NCBI RefSeq assembly: GCF_000011345.1
Contig: NC_004113.1
Location: 2,461,501 to 2,525,500, forward strand
From: Thermosynechococcus vestitus BP-1
GTDB lineage: Bacteria; Cyanobacteriota; Cyanobacteriia; Thermosynechococcales; Thermosynechococcaceae
Direction of reading: 5' to 3'
Length of the DNA: 64,000 nt
Below, one piece after another: positions 12,830-22,900 of the stretch. The notes under the pieces are model-generated. The model worked only from the letters and a program-made list of their open reading frames with translations, searched no databases and had not been told where the DNA came from. The translations under genes and the position numbers were made by a program. Positions within the stretch are counted from its first letter, which is position 1. The number at the start of each line of letters is the position of its first letter.

Positions 12830-12874
12830 GGACAGTTACCACACAGCGGCAGCAAATCCACCGCGATCGCCCTT

Positions 12875-12880
12875 ATTATA
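12875..12880 (-). promoter_or_regulatory. Candidate -10 box for the TIGR02652-thiL unit
   Basis: The minus strand reads TATAAT here, 46 bases before the start codon at 12829. The expected -35 position reads TTCCGC, 17 bases upstream, which is a poor match. The region is the divergent gap shared with thiO. Confidence 0.4.
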
Positions 12881-12996
12881 ACGAGTTGACTTCAGGAGCG
12901 GAAAACAAGGCGCTGTTTGCCCTCAAGGGGGTGGTTTGGGCTAGCCTTAAGGGGTAGCAGGTGCCAAGATAAAGAAATCGATCAGTTGGGATTGAA

Positions 12997-14112
12997 GTGT
13001 CAAGAATGATCCTTGGGGATGAACAGCGGGACATTTTGATTATTGGTGGTGGCACCATGGGGCTCGCGATCGCCATTGAGTTGGCATTGCGGGGGGCACG
13101 GCCGACGGTTCTCAGTCGCCAGTTTCGAGAAGCAGCGCTCCATGCAGCAGCGGGAATGCTCGCCCCCCAAGCAGAAGGTTTGCCGGCCGGGGCCATGTGG
13201 AATTTGTGCACAGCCAGCCGCAATTTGTATCCCAGTTGGATCGAGAAGCTTGAACAACTGACGGGACTGGATGCAGGCTACTGGCCCTGTGGTATTTTGG
13301 CACCGGTGACCGATGAGCGACAGCGCGATCGCACCCACCCCATGGAAGCCGATAGCCGCTGGTTGGATACCTCTGAACTAGCGAACTATCAGCCGGGCTT
13401 TGCAGAGAGTGTGCTAGGGGCTTGGTGGTTTCCCCAGGAGGGTCAGGTGAACACACGCAACTTGGCCAAAGTGCTGGTGAGTGCAGCTCGCCTTTTGGGC
13501 ATTGAGGTCATTGAGGGCATTACTGTTCAGCGTTTTCAGCAAACGCCGCAGGGAGAGATTACAGCGTTAGAGAGCGATCGCGGGCGGTGGTCGGCGGGGA
13601 TTTACATTTTGGCCACAGGGGCATGGTCACAAAGCCTCCTGCCTCTACCGGTCACCCCCCGCAAGGGGCAAATGTTAGCACTGAAACCCCCGGGGCAACC
13701 CCTGCTGAACCATGTGATCTTTGGCGATCAGCTCTATCTTGTGCCGCGGCGCTCTGGCAAAGTGGTGGTGGGTGCCACTAGTGAAGATGTCGGTTTTCAA
13801 GAGGGGACGACGGTTGCTGGCCTGCAAGCACTGCTGAACCGTGCCACCGCCGTTATGCCAGAATTGGCAAACTACGAAGTGATTGATACCTGGTGGGGGT
13901 ATCGTCCAGCCACCCCCGATGACTTACCTATTTTGGGTCAAGGACCAGCTGCCAATCTTTACCTGGCAACGGGGCATTACCGCAATGGTATTTTGCTGGC
14001 CCCAATTACAGCGAAACTGATGGCTAACTTGATCCTGCACCAGACGGGCGATCGCCACCTCAAGGCCTTTTCCTGGCAGCGATTTCAGGCGCCCTCAGAA
14101 ACCAGGGCCTAG
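12997..14112 (+). CDS. thiO: Glycine oxidase ThiO
   Basis: ThiO is a FAD flavoenzyme of the DAO family that oxidises glycine to iminoglycine for the thiazole half of thiamine. The 371-residue protein shows the dinucleotide-binding [18 protein letters not shown] (about residues 12-29), the [11 protein letters not shown] block characteristic of ThiO, PRKGQML, and a C-terminal [16 protein letters not shown]-contact motif. The start is a GTG at 12997; an in-frame ATG at 13006 is equally possible. In some cyanobacteria ThiO is fused to ThiG; here it stands alone. Its last bases overlap the converging rpe stop. Confidence 0.9.
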   Translation: MSRMILGDEQRDILIIGGGTMGLAIAIELALRGARPTVLSRQFREAALHAAAGMLAPQAEGLPAGAMWNLCTASRNLYPSWIEKLEQLTGLDAGYWPCGILAPVTDERQRDRTHPMEADSRWLDTSELANYQPGFAESVLGAWWFPQEGQVNTRNLAKVLVSAARLLGIEVIEGITVQRFQQTPQGEITALESDRGRWSAGIYILATGAWSQSLLPLPVTPRKGQMLALKPPGQPLLNHVIFGDQLYLVPRRSGKVVVGATSEDVGFQEGTTVAGLQALLNRATAVMPELANYEVIDTWWGYRPATPDDLPILGQGPAANLYLATGHYRNGILLAPITAKLMANLILHQTGDRHLKAFSWQRFQAPSETRA

Positions 14113-14804
14113 GCAGTCACCAACTCAGGGCTAGGGCGTTTGCTATTGCGAATACCCGCGATCGCAGCGGCATAGTCGGGGGCATTAAAGACGGCTGAAC
14201 CCGCCACAATGGCATTGGCACCTGCTTCGAGGACTTGCCAAGTATTGTCCACCTTGAGTCCACCATCCACTTCAATCCATGGATCTAGGCCACGCTCTTC
14301 ACACAGTTGCCGTAGTCGCCGAATTTTCGGTAGCACTGCCGGAATAAACTTCTGGCCACCAAAACCGGGGTTGACACTCATAATTAGGACAAGGTCACAG
14401 ACCTCCAGGACGTACTCAATGAGCTCAAGCGGGCTCGAGGGATTGAGCACCACCCCCGCCTGTTTGCCCAGTTCACGGATTTGACAGAGGGTGCGATGGA
14501 GGTGGGGTGAGGCATTGTGCTCAGCATGGACAGAGATAATATCTGCACCCGCCTTGGCAAAATCAGCCACGTATTTTTCTGGCTCGACAATCATTAGGTG
14601 GACATCGAGGGGCTTTTGGGTCAAGGGGCGAATTGCCTCAACAATCAATGGCCCAATCGTGATATTGGGAACAAAACGACCATCCATCACGTCCACATGG
14701 ATCCAGTCGGCTCCCGCCCGATCCACCGCTTGGATCTCTTCACCCAAACGACTAAAGTCCGCAGAGAGAATGGAGGGAGCAATCACGACGGGCTTAGCAC
14801 TCAT
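14109..14804 (-). CDS. rpe: Ribulose-phosphate 3-epimerase
   Basis: Rpe interconverts ribulose-5-phosphate and xylulose-5-phosphate in the Calvin and pentose phosphate cycles. The 231-residue TIM-barrel protein carries [13 protein letters not shown] at the N-terminus (catalytic Asp), [14 protein letters not shown] (metal-binding His and Asp), HLMIVEP, the [10 protein letters not shown] phosphate loop and EVDGGL (metal/catalytic Asp). Length and motifs match the family throughout. It has a good promoter about 40 bases upstream. Confidence 0.97.
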   Translation of the reverse strand: MSAKPVVIAPSILSADFSRLGEEIQAVDRAGADWIHVDVMDGRFVPNITIGPLIVEAIRPLTQKPLDVHLMIVEPEKYVADFAKAGADIISVHAEHNASPHLHRTLCQIRELGKQAGVVLNPSSPLELIEYVLEVCDLVLIMSVNPGFGGQKFIPAVLPKIRRLRQLCEERGLDPWIEVDGGLKVDNTWQVLEAGANAIVAGSAVFNAPDYAAAIAGIRNSKRPSPELVTA

Positions 14805-14842
14805 GACCGATTCATTCCGTAAATAACGTTACAGTTGTTCTC

Positions 14843-14871
14843 AGTGTACCGAGCGATCGCTTCCACAGCAA
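14843..14871 (-). promoter_or_regulatory. Promoter of rpe
   Basis: On the minus strand TTGCTG (14866-14871) and TACACT (14843-14848) are separated by exactly 17 bases, with the -10 about 40 bases before the rpe start. The spacer contains a HIP1 palindrome. Confidence 0.6.
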
Positions 14872-15009
14872 CTGGCGGCCCCTCAGAGCACCGAAGACCA
14901 CTTTGGCAACTGCCTATGCATAGCCACTACAAGCTAACAGTACATTTTATAGTAGGCAACAAAGAGCATGTCTGCACCGCCAGACCATCATCCAAGGGTG
15001 AGACGCCAA

Positions 15010-15678
15010 ATGTTGAAACAGCGGACCAAGATGATGACCATTGCAGCCGGGTGGCTAGCCTCAGCCATCAGTGGCTGTGGCTTGATGGTTACTGAAACAG
15101 AAATCACGAATCAACCCCCTGTTCCCCCCACAGCAACTCCCACCCCCCCGGAAGCCACCGCCCCCGAACCCAGTGCTGCCGGCTCTCCGGTTGCCGCCCT
15201 CACCCCACCCACCGACCCCAAAACCTACATTGAGGGACTTCCGAATATTGGTCGCTCGAATCCTTTTGATCCCGTGCGGGTACCCAACACTGGTGGCGTT
15301 AAGAATGGTGGCCCTGGGGAAGGAGGTGGCAATGGCACTTCTGGACCAGGGAGCACTGGTACAGGGACTGGTGGTACCGCTAGCCGGCCTACACTACCCA
15401 CTCCGCCCCCGCCACCACCACCCGTTGATGCCCAAGCTGTGCAAGTTTTTGGTGTGGCTGCCGTGAATGGCCGCCTCCAAGCGATTATTCGCTCACCCAA
15501 GGAGAATGTGACTCGCACGGTGCAGGTGGGGGATAGGATCGCGGGCAATGTGCTTGTTCGCGCAATTGATGCCTATAACACCACACCCGCAGTGGTTTTG
15601 GAGCAATTTGGCCAAACTGTACGCGTTACAGTCGGTCAGCCCACTACTGCTCAAGGGGCAACACCGCCAGCGATTTAA
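15010..15678 (+). CDS. Putative lipoprotein with Pro/Gly-rich linker and PilP/GspC-like C-terminus
   Basis: Starting at the ATG at 15010 (with AAGGGTGAG nine bases upstream), the protein has a basic N-terminus MLKQRTK, a hydrophobic stretch and a lipobox SAISGC with Cys23, so it is probably lipid-anchored. Next come a proline/threonine-rich linker (about 30-75), a short SNPFDPVRV block, a glycine-rich stretch and a run of prolines. The C-terminal 75 residues (VQVFGVAAVNGRLQAIIRSP to EQFGQTVRVTV) form a small beta domain reminiscent of PilP or GspC homology regions. That would suggest an envelope-complex role, but the resemblance is weak. An upstream ATG at 14968 is a less likely start. Confidence 0.6.
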   Translation: MLKQRTKMMTIAAGWLASAISGCGLMVTETEITNQPPVPPTATPTPPEATAPEPSAAGSPVAALTPPTDPKTYIEGLPNIGRSNPFDPVRVPNTGGVKNGGPGEGGGNGTSGPGSTGTGTGGTASRPTLPTPPPPPPPVDAQAVQVFGVAAVNGRLQAIIRSPKENVTRTVQVGDRIAGNVLVRAIDAYNTTPAVVLEQFGQTVRVTVGQPTTAQGATPPAI

Positions 15679-15680
15679 GG

Positions 15681-16277
15681 CTAACTGTGCATCCGCGGCA
15701 AGGGATAGGGGGTGCTGAGAATTTCACTTTCAAGAGCAGCTAACTGCTGTAATCGCTCTGCCACTACCTCTTGACCAAAGGAGCCATAGGCCAAGGACCA
15801 ATAGGTGCCATAGTGGCGTGCCTCAGAGGTCACTAGGCTCGCAAAGAACGCCGCTAGTTCGCCCTCTGGGCAGTGCTGAGCCAACAGTTGCAACCGCTCA
15901 TGGCTGCGGGCTTCAATCAAGGCACAGACCAATAGGCGATCCAAGAGGCGCTGGGGTTCCTGTTGGCGGACAGCTGCATTCAAGCGAGAGGCATAGGGGG
16001 GCGGACTTAGGGGCGCAAGGGCAATGTGGCGGCGTTCTAATTGCTGATTGACTTGGCGAAAGTGGTCGAGCTCCTCTTGGGCAATATCGGTGAGGGCATT
16101 CACCAATGGTTTGTGGGAAGGATAGCGAAACATGAGATTGATCGCTACCCCAGCAGCTTTGCGCTCACAGTGGGAGTGATCGAGCAAAATCGTATCTAGG
16201 TGAGCGATCGCCTGCTCTACCCACTCACGACGGGTAGGTTGGAGGAGGAACTTAATGCGAACGGGAGTCTCAATCAC
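15681..16277 (-). CDS. miaE: tRNA-(ms2io6A)-hydroxylase-like protein MiaE
   Basis: MiaE is a ferritin-like diiron enzyme that hydroxylates the isopentenyl group on A37 of certain tRNAs. The region from IKFLLQPTRREWVEQAIAHL to the end contains the four-helix iron-ligand pattern: DHSHCERKAA, EELDHFRQV, EARSHERL and SEARHYGTYW. I chose the GTG at 16277: it gives MIETPVRIKF and overlaps the upstream stop as GTGATTGA. The reading frame stays open another 78 bases further upstream, but that stretch lies inside the neighbouring gene. The stop is two bases from the converging lipoprotein stop. Confidence 0.88.
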   Translation of the reverse strand: MIETPVRIKFLLQPTRREWVEQAIAHLDTILLDHSHCERKAAGVAINLMFRYPSHKPLVNALTDIAQEELDHFRQVNQQLERRHIALAPLSPPPYASRLNAAVRQQEPQRLLDRLLVCALIEARSHERLQLLAQHCPEGELAAFFASLVTSEARHYGTYWSLAYGSFGQEVVAERLQQLAALESEILSTPYPLPRMHS

Positions 16278-16761
16278 GGCGGCGTTGGACAGTGAGTACA
16301 CAACAGTGGGCATTGTGGAGCACATAGTTGCTGACACTGCCGAGGAAAAATTCACTCAAGCCCTTGAGACCCCGCCGTCCCAGCACAATCAAATCGCTTT
16401 CCCAATCCTTAGCCAGATCACAAATGGCACGACCCGCATCCCCCAAGGCTTGGGTAAATTCAGTGGGCACCCCCTTTTCAGTGGCAATTTGGGTGAGGTT
16501 GCGCAACATATCCAAGCCTTTTTGCTCAAAGTTTTCCCACTGCTCAGCATAGGCGCGCATCACTTCTTCGTGGAGTCCCACATATACGCCTGAAGCCAAA
16601 GGGGTCGTAAAGATCGGGTCGGGATAGGATTCATGGGTGGGGGAGAGAACATGAATCAGCATCATGCGAGCTTGGTAGTGCTGTGCCAAATCCAGCGCAG
16701 TTTGAAAAACTTGTTCGCCAAGTTCACTGTCATCGACTGCAACGAGAATTTTTTTATACAT
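16270..16761 (-). CDS. Universal stress protein (UspA family)
   Basis: The 163-residue single-domain protein starts MYKKILVAVDDSELGE, the Rossmann-like ATP site. Its C-terminal VLGRRGLKGLSEFFLGSVSNY matches the G-x2-G-x9-G-[S/T] ATP-binding signature of ATP-binding Usp proteins. Such proteins protect cells during stress or arrest; the specific role is unknown. Its stop overlaps the start of miaE by eight bases, implying coupled translation. Confidence 0.92.
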   Translation of the reverse strand: MYKKILVAVDDSELGEQVFQTALDLAQHYQARMMLIHVLSPTHESYPDPIFTTPLASGVYVGLHEEVMRAYAEQWENFEQKGLDMLRNLTQIATEKGVPTEFTQALGDAGRAICDLAKDWESDLIVLGRRGLKGLSEFFLGSVSNYVLHNAHCCVLTVQRRRD

Positions 16762-16856
16762 ACTGCGCTCCCAGTGCCCTGCGGTTTACCTATCTATAGC
16801 TTAGAGGATTGCTCAAGGAGTCAAGCCTAACATTGATAGCGTAGGTTGAACGTAGA

Positions 16857-17534
16857 TTACTTTTGGGCAACAGTAATTGCCATGAGTCCCCCCAGCAGAG
16901 GGTAGTGTTTGACCCTTTCAAAACCCGCTTGTTGAATCAGTGCACAGAGGGTAGGAGGGGTGGGGAAGGCCTGAATGCTCGGCCACAAATAGTCGTACTC
17001 TGCTGCTAATCCATAGTGACGTGCAGTCGGAACGACCCACTGCTGCAAATACCATTGCTGAAATTGCTCTAGGGCGGAGGTTTGAGGATGGCTAAAGTCG
17101 AGGATGGCAGCTCGCCCACCAGGGACAAGCAGCCGAAACATTTCCCTGAGCGCTTGGGGAATATCCACCACGTTGCGTAGCCCGTAGCCGATCGTGATGC
17201 CCTGAAATGTTTGAGGGGCAAAGGGTACTGCTAAGGCATCTCCTTGGAGCCATTCAATTTGCGGGTAATGGTCACTCCGTTGGCGGGCGATCGCCAGGGG
17301 TGCGGCCGCAAAGTCCAACCCCACCACCCGCCCCTGCCGCCCCACCCGCCGCGCCAGTAGACGAGTCAAATCCCCTGTGCCACAGCAGAGATCCAAAGCC
17401 GTTGCCCCCTGAGGGAGTTCGAGCCAGTCCACGGCCATCTGTTTCCAGACATGGTGCAGGCCAAAACTCAATTGATCATTGAGGCGATCGTAGAGGGGGG
17501 CAATGCGCTCAAAGAGGGCTTGGATATTGGTCAT
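16857..17534 (-). CDS. menG: MenG/UbiE-type quinone methyltransferase
   Basis: This 225-residue SAM-dependent methyltransferase carries the UbiE/COQ5 signatures YDRLNDQLSFGLHHVWK (start) and DLCCGTGDLTRLL (SAM motif I), plus a GYGLRNVVDIPQAL block near the middle. In cyanobacteria the member of this family methylates 2-phytyl-1,4-naphthoquinone in the final step to phylloquinone, the photosystem I electron carrier. It starts two bases after the stop of the PAS sensor gene, so the two are probably co-transcribed. A role in plastoquinone synthesis instead is less likely but cannot be excluded by sequence alone. Confidence 0.9.
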   Translation of the reverse strand: MTNIQALFERIAPLYDRLNDQLSFGLHHVWKQMAVDWLELPQGATALDLCCGTGDLTRLLARRVGRQGRVVGLDFAAAPLAIARQRSDHYPQIEWLQGDALAVPFAPQTFQGITIGYGLRNVVDIPQALREMFRLLVPGGRAAILDFSHPQTSALEQFQQWYLQQWVVPTARHYGLAAEYDYLWPSIQAFPTPPTLCALIQQAGFERVKHYPLLGGLMAITVAQK

Positions 17535-17536
17535 GG

Positions 17537-19825
17537 TTAGCTTTTGGAATGGCGACGCTGACGCAAATGGTTCGCCTCACGGCGCAACTGCTGAAAGTAC
17601 TCCGTTTCGGTAATTTCTGCCACCTGCTGCCGCCGTTTTTCGTGATCAATTTCCACCCTGAGCTCTTCAATTTGCTGCTGCATGGCTTGCTCGCGCTGTT
17701 TGCGCTCGGTAATGTCTTGCACTAATCCTTCATAGTAGGAAATTTTGCCGTCGGTATCCAAGACCGCTCGCATATTCAACTGAATCCAAATGATCTGGCG
17801 ATCGCGCCGATAGGCCTTGAATTCAAAATGCCCCGTTGTTTCTCCCGTCGCAAAATGATTCAGAATCTCGTCATGGGTGCTGGGTTCCCCATAGATTTGG
17901 TCGCGGATACTGGTGACGGTCTCCACCATTTCTTCCGGAGAGTCAAAGCCAAAAATCTTGGCCATAGCGGCATTGACCCGAATAAACCGATTTTCCGTTG
18001 AGGCTTGAAAAATTCCCTCAAGAGCATTTTCAAAAATACTGCGGTAGTTTTCCTCAGCAATGCGCAGCGCTTCCTCGGCTCGAATGCGATCGCTAATATC
18101 AATGCCGACAGCAACCGTATGGGTACCCTTCATATACTTTTGCAAAGCAACGAGGTAAAACCTGGTTTGACCATTGCGCTGAACGGAGATTACCCGTGAG
18201 GCAAATTGATCTGGAGAAACCAAAAACTCCTGCATAAAGGCTGCTAGCTCGCGATCCTCAGACAAAAAGCCCAAGGGACGCCCAATAAATGCCTCTGGTG
18301 GCAAATTCAAGGTTTCTGCCAATTTGCGATTGACCCCCTTATAGATGCCCTCAGCATTTATCCAAGCAATCGTGCCGGGAACAGCATTGAGAACTGCCTG
18401 AAATTGTTCATTGGCCTCAATGAGTTCATCGCGAATCTGCTCAAGGGAGTGGTTTTTTTGGGCTAACTCCTCAAAGGAGATACGCAACTGGTGCATCATA
18501 GCATTAAAGGAATTAGCCAGTTCGCCCACCTCATCAAGGGAGTGCACCTGCACCAGTGTCGCCAAATCCCCTGCCTGCACTCGACGGGTGGACGTTACCA
18601 AGGATTGAATTGGCCGAACAATCGCATTGGCCGTGAGATAGGCCCAAACACTGGCCAACGAGAGGGCACCAAGGGTAATGGCAAAAGACACCCACCGTTT
18701 TTGATGGGCTATGGTATCAATCCATGCCCAGGACTTCCCCACAAAGGCGATACCAATGGGGGGTGGATGCGGCAGATTGAGCTGCTGGCGAAAGTCCTGC
18801 AATGGGCTGTAGATAGTTGCGTAGGCAGAACCCACAATGTCAGTTGTACCGACAAACATTTTGCCCTGATTGAGAACTTGAGTGGCCACTTCGCGAGCAA
18901 CACGGGTACCAAGGGCGCGCGTCCGACCATCGGAGTAAGGCACATTGGTGGCAATCCGCAAATCTTGGGCAAAAATGGTTGCCACCGTATCTACGGTGGA
19001 CCATGCAGTCGTGCTATCCACAGGATCCGGCATATTGTTGAGCAAAATGCCCGTCAGAATGAGCCCTTGAAATTGGTTGTTTTCATAAAGGGGCTTTGCC
19101 GCAAAGGCCAGTAAGCCAATATTGCCGTCCGCGATGGGGTAGGTACCCGGAGGGGCCGGCTGCTGATTGGGGGGTAGATTGGCAATGGGTTGAGGACGCA
19201 ATGTGATCTTTGCCTGCTGTGCTAAGCCCAGTTCTTGTAACTGTTCACGATTGAGGAGTACCAGACCGCTAATCATTTGCTGGCGATCGCGAGCCACTTG
19301 AAACATGGCTAAGTTAGCAATACTACTGGCTTGATGGCGGCTGAGACGATAGGAGGAATGGGTTTCGGGACTCAAGTCGAGGAGTGCCTCTCCCGTTTTG
19401 GCCAAGACCTTTGTTTGCTGTGCCAGTACCTTCCCCCTCGCATCGGTCACCAGCATCAGGTTCATGGGGCGTTCAGTCCTATCGACTTCGGCAAGGATCC
19501 CTTGGAGAGCGGCAGGATTCAAAACACTGACAAGGGATTGATCCACCTGTCGCGCATAGATTCCACTGGCAATTAAGAGGGCTTGGATGCGAGACTCATA
19601 GGCCAAGTTGTCGATTTCCCACTGCAAATCTCGCCAACTAGAGCGCAGTTGCACATCGAGGAAATGCTCAAAGCCGCGATAGCTCAGTTGAATCAGGGCT
19701 TCAGTAATGACGACCGCTGGCAAGAGCGCCGCAAGTGCCAAGGCCAAGGTCAATTTCCAACGCAGACTTAACCGCTGCCATGGGATCGAGAATCGTTGAG
19801 ATAAAGCCCTAGGGGAATTTTTCAT
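17537..19825 (-). CDS. Membrane sensor: extracytoplasmic domain, HAMP, two PAS, terminal coil, no output domain
   Basis: The protein has 762 residues from the ATG at 19825. It has a membrane segment at about 25-43, a large extracytoplasmic domain (about 44-376, probably dCache-like), a second membrane segment (about 380-398), a HAMP domain (about 400-452, VRPIQSLVTSTRRVQAGDL), then two PAS domains (about 470-582 and 590-709). A final coiled coil contains EITETEYFQQL. It has no histidine kinase, GGDEF, cyclase or methyl-accepting domain, so it must signal through a partner. Each PAS ends in the usual DI[S/T][D/E]R hinge. Immediate neighbours are menG and tamB, which do not suggest a partner. 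Confidence 0.85.
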   Translation of the reverse strand: MKNSPRALSQRFSIPWQRLSLRWKLTLALALAALLPAVVITEALIQLSYRGFEHFLDVQLRSSWRDLQWEIDNLAYESRIQALLIASGIYARQVDQSLVSVLNPAALQGILAEVDRTERPMNLMLVTDARGKVLAQQTKVLAKTGEALLDLSPETHSSYRLSRHQASSIANLAMFQVARDRQQMISGLVLLNREQLQELGLAQQAKITLRPQPIANLPPNQQPAPPGTYPIADGNIGLLAFAAKPLYENNQFQGLILTGILLNNMPDPVDSTTAWSTVDTVATIFAQDLRIATNVPYSDGRTRALGTRVAREVATQVLNQGKMFVGTTDIVGSAYATIYSPLQDFRQQLNLPHPPPIGIAFVGKSWAWIDTIAHQKRWVSFAITLGALSLASVWAYLTANAIVRPIQSLVTSTRRVQAGDLATLVQVHSLDEVGELANSFNAMMHQLRISFEELAQKNHSLEQIRDELIEANEQFQAVLNAVPGTIAWINAEGIYKGVNRKLAETLNLPPEAFIGRPLGFLSEDRELAAFMQEFLVSPDQFASRVISVQRNGQTRFYLVALQKYMKGTHTVAVGIDISDRIRAEEALRIAEENYRSIFENALEGIFQASTENRFIRVNAAMAKIFGFDSPEEMVETVTSIRDQIYGEPSTHDEILNHFATGETTGHFEFKAYRRDRQIIWIQLNMRAVLDTDGKISYYEGLVQDITERKQREQAMQQQIEELRVEIDHEKRRQQVAEITETEYFQQLRREANHLRQRRHSKS

Positions 19826-19924
19826 CAAGATGGATACCGAGGCTACTGCAACTGCCGCAATTGTCGTCTTCCAAGCCTAAGCGTTGCTGTCAATACACCC
19901 ATCTTAGACGACATGAAAACGGCA

Positions 19925-22900
19925 TTAAAAACGGTAACGGAACTCAAGAAAGCCTGTGCCCTGACCACTGGTGCTCACCTGTCCGCCAAGGCGAATCTGC
20001 TCTGTCACCTGAAACCCAAGGTTAAACCGCGTCGGATCATTGGGGGCAGTGAGCAACTGTAAGAGGGAAACCGAGGTAAAACGATTCACTTGGAACCCGA
20101 GTTCAGCTCCCAGAGCAAGGGTTAGGGCTTGGCTTTGGGCTTGGCGATCGGGGGGCACCACGGCTGGAAACATCCGAAAGGAGGTGCGGTTACCCGTGGC
20201 CTGATCAATCAATGCCTGTAGGTTATTGAAAAGAGCAGATCCGGCGAGACTGGCCACCACTGCTTCTCCCCGCACTTGGTTGAGATCCGCAATTGAGCCA
20301 CCGCCCATCAATGCCAGTAGCTCGGTTGTGCTACGGGAGGGCGTACTGGATAGGTCAAGCACCGCAGGTAAATTGGTTTGGAGTTGACTGGCACGACCAT
20401 TGATGCGGGCAGTGATCCGAATGGTGTTCAAGGTTCCTAGGCGGGTGGCGGTCACGGAACCCACATCCGATAGTCGCGTCACCGTACCGGGGGTATAAAC
20501 TTCAGTGGCGGTGGCACCAAGGGTGAGGTTGAGTTCGGGATCCAAACCATTCGCGGGGGTAAAGAGCACATAGTTATCCGCTTGCCGCTGGAGCACAAAG
20601 AGGGTGGTAAAAAGATTCAGTTGCCCTCCCGTGAGGCGAATTTTGCCGTCGGGTTGGAGATTATCGAGGCCGCCGTTGAGGGTTAAACGACCAGTGGCCG
20701 TTAGGTTGAGAACGGGCGATCGCGTCACCCGCAAGGCATCTAAGATATTAATTTCTAAATTCCCAAAGACCAGTGGCTCAAATAGGGAGTCGGCAGCAGT
20801 GGCTAACCCATTGCCATTGGCAAAACCATTGATTGCGCCTAAATCCAAGCGGCCTTGGCTGAGTTGAACACTGCCCCCCAGATCAGGACTCAGGAGGGTA
20901 TCCGTAATCACGAGTGTGCCATCTACTGTACCGCGATAGATATTGCCGGCATTCACCTGCAATCGTCGCAGGGAAGCAGTGAGGGGTGTTGCAGCATCTG
21001 GATCAGCCGCGGCCAAGGGGGTCTGAATAGGCAGCACCCCTGTCATGGTAATTTGCCCTTGGCTAAAGAGACCTTGAATGCTATCCACCCGTAGGCGATC
21101 GCGATCGAAGCGCACCCGCGCACTAAGATTCGTCACTGGCTCCGCAAAGGCGGGAGTTTTAATCACCGCATCATCCAAACTAAGGACGCCATTCACAATG
21201 GGAGCGTCCCATGTACCCCGCAGTTGGGCTTGGAAGAGCCCCTTTCCTTGTTGCCATTGCACCTGATCCGTTAAGAGGTTGATGAAGGACAAGCCGTCAT
21301 CCTTGACACTCACATCTAGGGCTAACTGCGGATCCACCACTGGTTGCGGGTCAAGGGGATAGATCAAGGGAACCGAACCCGTTACCCTCAGTGGTTCTGA
21401 CGTATCCAAGCGGGCGATCGCCTGAAGGGCAAGACGATTTTGGGCATAGCGGAATGTGGCATTGGCAACTTCAAGGGGACGTTGATTGAACCGACCCGCC
21501 GCAAGGGTAGCCTCACCGGTGAGAATCGGCTGCTGCCATGAGCCAGTTAACACCGCTTGGGCTCTCACCTTACCTTGAACATCCACCCCCGGCGGCAAAA
21601 GACTGGCCACAAGACTCATAGGGAATTGCTCTAGCCGCAGTTGGGCATTTTGCTGATTACCCCCAAAAATGCCATTGACATTTAATTGCCCACCATTTAT
21701 GAGCATACTGAGGGTCGTCAGCACCAGTCGGTTTTGGGCAAAGCGACCGCGACTAAGAAACTGCTCCACTTGGTAATTTCCCCACTGCCAATTGGTGCCC
21801 TTGAGATCAAAGCTGACCACAGGACCTGACTGGGGGGTTTGACTGAGATTGATTTGGCCATTAAAAATACCCTGAAGTTGATCTAAGGGGGGCAGTAGTT
21901 CCGGCCGCCGCACCAAAGCCGCTTGGGACTGTAGCATGTCAATTTCGGCAAGGCGGCGAATTTGCGTTAACAGTGATACTGGCAGACCTTCCCCTGCGGT
22001 GGGTGTACCCAAATCTGCCGCGGTGCCCCGAGCAGGGGGTTGAGCAATCCCGAGGACAGTGGCGAGTCCCGTCAAATCCGCTAAATTGCCTTGGGCAATC
22101 GTCAACTGCGCCCCCAATTGCTGAGGCTGGAGATCGGCAGTGAAGTGATAGCGACTTTGCCCTTTTTCAAAAAGGCCGGATTGGATCGTCAGGCGATCGC
22201 CCCTCAGACGGAATTGCCCTTGCAGGCGATCGCCCCGCCATGCCCCTAACCCCGGTCGCTCGACCGTCAAACTGCCCTGACCACTTGTCCAGTTTTGCCA
22301 CTGTAGCTCGCCAGAGGCGACTCCTGCGAGGATGACACCCCTGGGGAGTTCCGGGAAACCTAACCGCAGGGATTCCACGGGAAATTGCTGAAGACGCAGA
22401 TCAAAGATTTCCCCTTGGCGCTGACCAATGAGTTGGGCCTGTTGCCGTTGAACCAGCAGTGAGTGGAGTAAGCCATCGGCATCAAGACGAAACGCCACGC
22501 GATCGCCCCCACCCTGCAAATTGAGGGTTGCCCCCTGTTGTTGGCTCAGGGCAACCGTGCCCGTGAGCTGAGGGGCAAAGCGCAAATCATTCAGCGCCAA
22601 TCCTTGGGTCAGCAGTGTCCCCTGAAACTGGAGCCGATTGAGGCGCCCGGTGAGTTGGCCTTCAAAGGACGTTGTGCCGGCAAGGGCAACAGGGAGCTTC
22701 GGTTTCAAGACAGTGCTTAGCCGACTCAGGGAGAGATTTCTAGCTTGAATGCCCAATTGAATGTCAGTGGGTTTCAAAGCCGCTAAATCAACGCCAATGG
22801 TTCCTTGGGCGCGGATAGCACCAAGGGTGGCCTGTTGGACTTGCAATTGCTGACCATCCCAGTTCACAGTCGCCACCAGGGGATCCCCTGTGGGGGTTTG

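Noticed and set aside
18491-19114. 207-codon forward frame inside the PAS sensor gene
   Set aside because: Antisense to a gene with clear HAMP and sensor sequence.
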